Below are positions 54,170 through 61,300 of a stretch of 64,000 bases of DNA, in pieces. The translations under genes and the position numbers were made by a program. The stretch is taken from NCBI RefSeq assembly GCF_009913235.1, contig NZ_CP047897.1, positions 930,001 through 994,000 of the forward strand, read 5' to 3'. Below the pieces are notes generated by a model. It did not search any database and had not been told where the DNA came from. It saw only the letters and a list, made by a program, of their open reading frames with translations. Numbering within the stretch: the first letter of the stretch is position 1; each line of letters begins with the position of its first letter. This DNA comes from Nibribacter ruber (GTDB lineage Bacteria > Bacteroidota > Bacteroidia > Cytophagales > Hymenobacteraceae).

Positions 54170-55960
54170 CTATTCGTCTGCGTTCAAGGCTAAATGGTAG
54201 GCGCGTTCATAATGCACCAGTAGTTTCTTCCAATCGAACATTTCTGAGGAGCTTTCCACTTTGTTGCGCTGGGCAATGCGTTCCCTTCTGGAGAATTCCA
54301 CAAAGTCCATCAGGTGCTTGGCCAGTTGCTCGGCAGATTCTTCAAAGCCTTTTTCATGGCGATTGATCACGTAAATGCCTTTGTCTGTGTATTTCTTGAC
54401 GTGCTTCTTCACGTAATCCCCGAAGCCTGATAAGTCACTGGTCACGGCCGGGATTCCGCTGGCCACGCACTCCAAGGGCGTGTAACCCCAAGGCTCATAA
54501 TAGCTTGGGAAAACGCCCAGATGGCAACCACGCACAAACTGCCCGTACTCCATGCCAAACAGTGGGTTGGTAGGCGAAATGAAGTCTGGGTGGTACACGA
54601 TCTTCACGCGGTCATCGGCGTTGTTCACCAGATTGGCCGTGCGCAGGAACTCCAGAATCTCGTCGCTTTTATCATTGACCAGATTATGCGTGACCACGGA
54701 GGGTAGATGGTGGGTTTTCCAGGATTGCAGGGTACGGCGGTAGCGCAGTTTCCAGTAATCGTCCACGAAGTTCTCCAGGTTGGGCAGTTTGTACTCTGTG
54801 CTGGCCGCGGCCTCATAGAATAAGCGCTCTCCAACTTGGTTGCTGATGGCCTCCACCGTCTCGCGTATTTCTTCCATGAGGGCCTTGGAATGCAACACCT
54901 CTGGGTTAATGGAATGGAACGGTTGTTTGGTAATGAAGAACATGACCACCGTAGTGTCCATGCGCGCTTTTTTCATGCGGTAGTTCAGGCGAGCCAAGGC
55001 CTCCAGCGTCAGGTCGAAGCCTTTGTTGCGGTACTCAAACCTGCCCGAGGTAAAGAAATACAAAGTCTTGTCCAGCGCAAACGGGAAGCTCTGGAAGAAA
55101 TGCGACATCACAAACCGGTGAATCTTCTCCTTGTAGGTCAGGTGCAGGTTCTGGAACTCATGCATGGCCGTGAACCGCCGTATGTTCAGGCCATTGGGTA
55201 AAACCGTGTCCGGAATTCGGTCCAGCAGGTAGATACACTCGCGTACGGTCACTTCACTCACGGTAGTAAACACATGGGCGCCGTGCGCGGCCGCGCGTTC
55301 AATAGAAACTGCCGGCTCAATGTTAAAATGCCGCGCTTCTTTCTGCCAGTCTACCGCCGTGAGCTGGTCATAAAAATTGGGATCGTTCATTGCCAGGTAC
55401 CGGCCCAGCAAGGTAGCGTGCGTAGTGAATACAATCTTGACCGGCACCTGCTCGCGGCGCAAATCTGGAATAGCCGAGCCTACCATCCATTCATGAAAGT
55501 GCGCAACTACTTTAGACATGTTGGCCACCAGCTTGATGAACCGCTTGGTCAACTCCCCGAAGGCCAATACCTGGTGCAGTAGGTATTCTTCTGAGGTGGG
55601 AAGATGATGGTTTTCCCAGAGCTGGTGCCTGATCTCGTTTAATTGATGGAAGGCACTGCTGGGGTTGATGAGAACAATGCGGGGCCGGCCAGTCACCAAC
55701 CACGTGCCGTAGTACACCTCTACTCCTTCCTCACGCAACTGCAATACGGCCTTACCAAACACGTCTGAGTAGTCATCTGTGGGTTCAAATTCTGCCGCGG
55801 CCTGCTGCGGAAAATAGGGTCCTACCAGGCAGTATTGTTCCCCCCAGTATTCCATCATGGCAGGCACCTTGGATCTGATTACCGTGTAAATTCCGCCTAC
55901 TTGGTTACAAGCTTCCCAGGCAATTTCTAAAAGATGAGGTGAGGCGGTAGAGTGCGGCAT
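54170..55960 (-). CDS. Glycogen synthase, GT3 (eukaryote-like, UDP-glucose type)
   Basis: 596 residues, a little shorter than animal and yeast GYS. Clear GT3 strings: LEIAWEACNQVGGIYTVIRSK at the N-terminus, HFHEWMVG, FTTHATLLGRYLA, TVSEVTVRECIYLLDR, LPNGLNIRRF, FFTSGRFEYRNKGFDL and the C-terminal YYEPWGYTPLECVASGIPAVTSDLSGFG. The family elongates glycogen from UDP-glucose; bacterial GlgA belongs to GT5 and looks different. No ADP-glucose pyrophosphorylase is near, which agrees with UDP-glucose use. The Arg cluster for glucose-6-phosphate activation of the eukaryotic enzyme is not obvious to me. It pairs with the GH13_8 branching enzyme 6 kb away. Confidence 0.94.
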   Translation of the reverse strand: MPHSTASPHLLEIAWEACNQVGGIYTVIRSKVPAMMEYWGEQYCLVGPYFPQQAAAEFEPTDDYSDVFGKAVLQLREEGVEVYYGTWLVTGRPRIVLINPSSAFHQLNEIRHQLWENHHLPTSEEYLLHQVLAFGELTKRFIKLVANMSKVVAHFHEWMVGSAIPDLRREQVPVKIVFTTHATLLGRYLAMNDPNFYDQLTAVDWQKEARHFNIEPAVSIERAAAHGAHVFTTVSEVTVRECIYLLDRIPDTVLPNGLNIRRFTAMHEFQNLHLTYKEKIHRFVMSHFFQSFPFALDKTLYFFTSGRFEYRNKGFDLTLEALARLNYRMKKARMDTTVVMFFITKQPFHSINPEVLHSKALMEEIRETVEAISNQVGERLFYEAAASTEYKLPNLENFVDDYWKLRYRRTLQSWKTHHLPSVVTHNLVNDKSDEILEFLRTANLVNNADDRVKIVYHPDFISPTNPLFGMEYGQFVRGCHLGVFPSYYEPWGYTPLECVASGIPAVTSDLSGFGDYVKKHVKKYTDKGIYVINRHEKGFEESAEQLAKHLMDFVEFSRRERIAQRNKVESSSEMFDWKKLLVHYERAYHLALNADE

Positions 55961-55966
55961 AATGAA

Positions 55967-56007
55967 ATGGATTTTGGCCTATTTTACCGAAATTAGAGCA
56001 AAAATGG
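55967..56007. repeat. Decayed palindrome relic upstream of the GT3 gene
   Basis: ATTTTGGCCTATTTTACCG and an imperfect inverse ending in GCAAAAATGG. The pairing is poor, so this is a relic at best. Confidence 0.35.
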
Positions 56008-56219
56008 TTGTACCACGGCAGGAATTCTCTCAATTAATAAAAGTTCTGTACTACCACCCTTCTCCTCAAGCTGTTGCCCTCCCCTGAAAAGAACCTTTCC
56101 AGAGCCTCCTTTGGACCTTTCCCAGTCTTGCCAATACCTATGATTTTGCCAAATTGCGTAAGAGTATACTTTTACCAGAGGAAACGCCCATTGGTGTCTT
56201 CTTTACCAAAATACCCACT

Positions 56220-56654
56220 ATGAACAATGAATACAACGGCCACGTGATTTGGTCACAAGTAGATGCCAACATGCATTTGCGCCACTCTGCCTATGCAGAC
56301 TTCGCCGCACAGGCGCGCATATCCCTGCTCAATGAATTAGGCTTGGATTTTTCCGTTTTCCAGAAGCTGCAGATGGGTCCCATTCTGTTCAGGGAAGAAC
56401 TGCAGTACCTGCGCGAAGTAGGCATCAATGACCAAATCAAAATACTTTCCTTCCTCACAAAAGCCAAGGCAGACGGGGCAAGGTGGTCCATCAGGCATGA
56501 CCTGTACCGCGGCGATGGCGTAAAAGCCTGCATCATTCACGTAGACGGAGCCTGGCTGGATCTGCGGAAGCGCAAACTCACGGGCTTACCAGAAGACGTG
56601 GCGACCAAATTCATGGAAGTAACTAAATCTGAAGATTTTGAGTTGCTGGGCTAG
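56220..56654 (+). CDS. Hotdog-fold acyl-CoA/acyl-ACP thioesterase family protein
   Basis: 144 residues from the ATG at 56220 (MNNEYNGHVIWSQVD). A TTG 22 codons upstream opens a longer frame, but the family starts at this point. The 4HBT/YbgC-FatA-like pattern is seen in VDANMHLRHSAYADFAAQARISLLNELG and in the later beta strands (FREELQYLREVGINDQIKI, RWSIRHDLYRGD). The usual active-site Asp in this group lies in the first motif (D in VDANMHL). It would release fatty acids from thioesters in the cytoplasm. No link to the glycogen genes is visible. Confidence 0.82.
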   Translation: MNNEYNGHVIWSQVDANMHLRHSAYADFAAQARISLLNELGLDFSVFQKLQMGPILFREELQYLREVGINDQIKILSFLTKAKADGARWSIRHDLYRGDGVKACIIHVDGAWLDLRKRKLTGLPEDVATKFMEVTKSEDFELLG

Positions 56655-56657
56655 GCC

Positions 56658-56699
56658 GTCGTTTTTGAGCTGTTTTCCAGAAAACAGCTCAAAAACGAC
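56658..56699. repeat. Dispersed intergenic palindrome, copy 19
   Basis: GTCGTTTTTGAGCTGTTTTC then AGAAAACAGCTCAAAAACGAC. The core has GAGCTG/CAGCTC in place of GGCCTG/CAGGCC, so both arms changed together. It starts three bases after the thioesterase stop. Confidence 0.94.
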
Positions 56700-56806
56700 A
56701 AGCCAATTACCAATCAAGTCGGCCAGCAAGCCATGGTTTCAGAGGCCTGGTGAATTTTGTTGAATGGCCTACATCTGTCTGTCTTTTACTTCGTATTAGT
56801 ACCAAG

Positions 56807-57895
56807 ATGACTGACGCGAATACCTATTTATTTCTGCATCAACTGGCCCAGAAAAGCAACAAGCTCATTTTTTGCTTTGACGCTGCCACGGGCTCTTTCC
56901 TCTACTTAAACAGTAGCTTTGAAACAACCTGGAGCCTGACCAGCCAACAGATTCAGGCGCGCCCAGGCCAGTTGCTGGATTCAGTGCACCCCGAGGATTT
57001 GGATTTTCTGGAACGAGAATTTGAAAGGCTGCTCAGCGGGGAAACGATAGACGAAGTAGATTTCAGAATATTGCTGCCCAATCAAATTGAAAAGTGCCTG
57101 CATCTTTCAGCGGTTTTGTTGCCGGGAGACGGGCAACAGCAACTGGTAGCCGGCATTGCCGAAGATGTGACCAGCCAAAGAGACAACATCAGGAATCTGC
57201 AGAAGTTTGCCGCCAAGAAGAACTCCATTCTGGAGATTCTGGCCCATGACCTTGCCGGTCCGCTGGCCAGCATCCAGTCCCTGTCCGGCTCCCTTTCAGA
57301 GTCGTTCAAGGGCAAGGCCAAAGAAGAAGACGCGCACATGGCCCAGCTAATCTACAAGACCAGCGTGAGAAGCATTCAGATGATCCGCGACTTTGTGAAG
57401 CAGGAGTTTCTGGAATCTTCCAACGCCGGCATGATGAAGGTGCGCCTGAACTTAGCAGAGAAAATTCAAGAGGTGGTAGAGCAGTACCAGGAAGGTGAGC
57501 GGAACATCAAAAAGTACTTCAGCTATTCCTGTGCCTCGCCGCAGGTGTATATCTCGCTGGACCAAAACAAGTTCATGCAAGTCATCAACAACCTTATCTC
57601 TAATTCCATCAAGTTCAGCAAAGACGATGCCCATATTGACATCACCTTGTCAGAACAAGAAGACCGGGTTTTGGTAGAAGTAAAGGATGATGGCATTGGC
57701 ATTCCGGAAGAGTACCACGAGGAGCTGTTTGACAAATTCACCAGGGCCCGCCGCAACGGCCTCAAAGGCGAACCGTCCGTGGGTCTGGGCATGTCCCTCA
57801 TTAAAACCATTGTAGAGTGGCACGGCGGTCGTATCTGGTTCACCAGCCAGGAAAACGCAGGAACTACTTTCTTCATTGAGCTACCCAAAGAATAA
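56807..57895 (+). CDS. PAS domain sensor histidine kinase, soluble
   Basis: 362 residues from the ATG at 56807; a GTG at 56750 would add 19 residues without PAS similarity. A PAS domain (about 15-125, FDAATGSFLYLNSSFETTWSL) has a PAC-like end. The dimerisation/phosphoacceptor helix carries H147 in ILEILAHDLAGPLAS, and the HATPase domain has NNLISNSIKFS (N box), DDGIGIPEEY (G1), FDKFTRARR (F) and GLGMSLIKTIVEWHGG (G2). It has no membrane segment, so it senses an internal signal. No response regulator gene lies next to it, so it is an orphan in this window. Confidence 0.9.
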   Translation: MTDANTYLFLHQLAQKSNKLIFCFDAATGSFLYLNSSFETTWSLTSQQIQARPGQLLDSVHPEDLDFLEREFERLLSGETIDEVDFRILLPNQIEKCLHLSAVLLPGDGQQQLVAGIAEDVTSQRDNIRNLQKFAAKKNSILEILAHDLAGPLASIQSLSGSLSESFKGKAKEEDAHMAQLIYKTSVRSIQMIRDFVKQEFLESSNAGMMKVRLNLAEKIQEVVEQYQEGERNIKKYFSYSCASPQVYISLDQNKFMQVINNLISNSIKFSKDDAHIDITLSEQEDRVLVEVKDDGIGIPEEYHEELFDKFTRARRNGLKGEPSVGLGMSLIKTIVEWHGGRIWFTSQENAGTTFFIELPKE

Positions 57896-57915
57896 ACCGC
57901 CTGATTGGCTTTTGC

Positions 57916-58248
57916 TTATTTTTTGAGAACCTGCAGGAATCCTTTGTCATACACTCTCTTCTGGGTGTATGAGTCTTTTTCATACCAGACATCCAACACA
58001 AAAGAAGGCGTATGGTAGGTGGTGGCAAACTCTTCTTCGCCGTTAATCAGTTTGGTGTTGGTGATCATTTCATACCCCTTCTCCAAGGCATTTTCATAGG
58101 CTAGTTCTTCATCTTCTGTGGCTAGCAGACAGGCTTCATACGCGGCATGGTATTGCTCTGTGATGGCCTCATACAGCCGCTGCAACTGGCTGGTCTCAAA
58201 CTCCATAAAGCCTTCCTCGTCTTTGGTCCACCAGCCTGTTAGATGCAT
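57916..58248 (-). CDS. Small protein of unknown function
   Basis: 110 residues, acidic and rich in Glu and Tyr, without signal peptide or membrane segment. The first half is predicted helical (MEFETSQLQRLYEAITEQYH, AYENALEKGYEM), the second half looks like beta strands (FATTYHTPSFVLDVWYEKDSY, QKRVYDKGFLQVL). I recognise no family. It is convergent with the histidine kinase, 20 bp away. Codon use and the sharp frame boundaries suggest a real gene. A decayed palindrome half (TTGGCTTTTGCTTATTTTTTG) lies in the gap. Confidence 0.7.
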   Translation of the reverse strand: MHLTGWWTKDEEGFMEFETSQLQRLYEAITEQYHAAYEACLLATEDEELAYENALEKGYEMITNTKLINGEEEFATTYHTPSFVLDVWYEKDSYTQKRVYDKGFLQVLKK

Positions 58249-58336
58249 TTTACCTCTCTCCTTTTCTTTATGATTTTCGATGGTGCCAAATGTAATGGGT
58301 TTTGGATAAACCGCTCCTGTCCCTAGACTAAAAATG

Positions 58337-58378
58337 AAGCGCCCCTTGCCAGAGCTTTATTTCTGACAAGGGGCGCTT
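58337..58378 (-). terminator. Terminator of the MBG-repeat protein gene
   Basis: A 16-bp stem (AAGCGCCCCTTGCCAG with its inverse, one G-T position) lies 20 bases after the stop codon. On the minus strand it is followed by CATTTTTAG. Confidence 0.82.
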
Positions 58379-58397
58379 GCTGGTTTAATTTAGCTGC

Positions 58398-61300
58398 TTA
58401 TTTGCGCACTACCCGCAAGGTTTGGGTACCGCTAGACGTCACCAATCTTACAAGGTATACGCCCACGTTCACGGTGTTGTCACCCCATTGCACTTGCACT
58501 GGCGTGTTGGCCTGGGCTTTGCCCGAAGTCACATTTTTCACCAACGTGCCACTCATGCTGTACACTTGCAGGCTGTACTCCTCATCCTGGGCAAAGCTAA
58601 ACTCAAAGGTCACCTTTTCTGTGAACGGATTAGGGTAACTGATGAACTTGCCTTTACCAGAAGGCTGGTCCACCTGGGCTACTACGCTGCTAGGTTTCAC
58701 GTTGCCTTTCACCACGTCATGAATGACAATGGAGCCGCCGCCAATGGTTGTTCCGTTGCTTCCTGACAAGGCAGAAGGATCATCGCTTGCGCCAAGTTGG
58801 TTGTCATACACGACTACGTTGCTTACTTTATCCCAGATTTTTATCCTGAACAAGTCTGGCGATTTGGTGGTGCCCAGGTCCCCGTCTACGGCTGTTAGCA
58901 TGAAGCCATAATTACCGGTGCCGTTAATGGTTCCAGAACCTTTGTACTGAGCTCTGGTGCCTGCCACGGTCAGCCACTCATACACAGAACTCTTGAAGTT
59001 CATGCCGGCTGCCTGGAATTGGAACTCGGTATTACCCGTTGGCACTTTGGCACCTTTCTCATACTTGCTCACAAATCCGAAGTTGGCTTTTCCTTCTACC
59101 TGCATATATGGGAAGTTTTGTCCAATGGGCGAGTTAACCCAGCCACCGCCGGTTACAAATCCAGCGCTAGGATCAAAGAACACCGCATACACTGGCGCCG
59201 AGGTGTACTTGCCCCCTAGCCCGTCTTCAAACAGCATGGTCACTGTGTACACACCCACGGCAGAACTAGTGATGCTCAGGCTATTCAAGGCTTCCACCAT
59301 GGAACTTGAAGAAGCACTGGTACCCGCAGGACTAGTCACTACCCATTTAGGAGCAAAGACGTCTGGCCCTAACGTGGCAGATACCGTGGAGGTGCTGTTG
59401 ATGGCCAATGGATTTGACGCTATCAGGTTCACCGTTGGCACTGCATAAATAGTAAGCGTTGCTCCCTGGTACGTTAAGGCATAATTGCTGTTTAGGGCTA
59501 GAGTGCCCTGTCCTATGGCATACGTGCCTTTGCCTTCGCCCACAGATCTTACCAATGCCCCCGAGAAAGCGTCTGTACCCACCAAGGCTCCAGCAGTTAT
59601 GGTATAGGTGAGTGCAGGATCAATCGTGCCCACTAATTTTTTCTTAGCATCTGCGGTGATGGTGATTGCTTTGGCAGTGATGGTAAGGTCAGCTGGAATA
59701 TTGGTGATGGAATAGTTTCCCAGAGCTGCCACCGGACTCAGGCTGGCCGTAATGGCGTAGGGACCATCTGCCACGGTTTCGCCGGCCTTGCGGCTATAGG
59801 CTATCTGCACCTGATCTGCGGCTATGAAGCCAGACACTTCGCCGGTCAGTAGGGGGTCTTGCTCACCGTAGGTTTTTGACAAGGTGGCCACTTTTACTGA
59901 AGCAGCTCTAGGCGAGATAGTGATCATGACAGACCCTTTGGCCGGCTCATAATTATCATTGCCGGTAAAGCTCCAGTTGGCCGTACCACCCGGGGTGTTT
60001 TTAAAGGTATCACCCAGTAGCAGCAACTCTTTCAAGCTTTCCCCCTTCACGCCGGCCGCGGTGCCAAAAGCGCCATGGGCTTGACCGTCATACACCACGG
60101 TTACGCCATTCACAGAGATGGAGGCTGCAGCCTTGGTAATAGTCACATTGGTAGAGCCACTCGCATCTTTGTAATTGGTCCCGCCCGCAAATTTCCAGGT
60201 GGTGACTCCTCCTGGAGCGTTCGTAAAGGAAGTGGCAAAGCTAAGGTTGGCAGTGAGGTCTGTGCTGCCAACTCCGGTTACTACCCCAGAAGCAGTATGC
60301 GCATTGCCATCATAAACGCCAACGTAAGGTTGTATGGTGATGCTAGCTTCTGCCTGATCTATTACCATATCCTTTGTGACAGAAACGGCTGTATAATTGG
60401 GATTGTCTAAACTTGCCGTAACCTGATAAGTACCAGCGTCTGTTCCAGAGCCAGTAACGCTTACTCCGGCTAACCCAACTGGTGCTGTACTGGCAGAAGC
60501 AGTTTTCAATAGGCCATCATACACGTGGCTCAAGTCTGCCAGTGTTAAGGTTGCAATCGCTTTTTGAATGGTGATGGTAGCAGTAGCATTACTTCCAGAG
60601 TGGTTGTCATCTCCCGGATAAGTAGCTGTGACGGTATATACTCCCGCGTTGATAGGTGGAGTTTTTGTAGGGCCATACGCCATAGGGCTGGCTCCTTCAT
60701 AGCTGTATAGAATCCCTTCAGATGTGTTTAGCGCACCTGCTCCTGTGGCATTGGCAGCTGCTGCGTGCTCCTTGCCATCATATGTGGCAGATACATCATT
60801 CATGCTGACAAAAGACGCGGCAGGTGTAATCACTAATTCTCCGTTAATAGCCGAGGCTACATAATTGGTATTTTCCAAGCTGGCATTTACCGCATATCTG
60901 CCGGCATTGGTTCCTTTACCCGTTACCGTAATTCCTTTTAGCTCTATACTAGCTGAATTTTGATAAGCCGAAGCAGTAGCTTTCTTTTCTGCACCGTCAT
61001 ACACATACTCTAACGTGCCAAACGCCAAAGTCACAGGAGCTTTCCGGATGGTTATATTCACTGCCCCGGATTGGTCTGTGTAATTAGGATTGCTAAAGGT
61101 CCAGTTGGCAGTTCCTCCCGGTGCATTGGTGAAACTATCCCCTAAATTCAACCCCTCAAGCTCTTCTTTCATAACCCCAATTGCCTTGCCCGTAGCGCCA
61201 TGAGGCTTGCTGTCATACTCTCCTTCAAACCCTTCCACGGCAATGGCCGCTTCTGCTTTGGTGATGGTTAGAATGGACGGGGTAATAGATACCTCATAAT

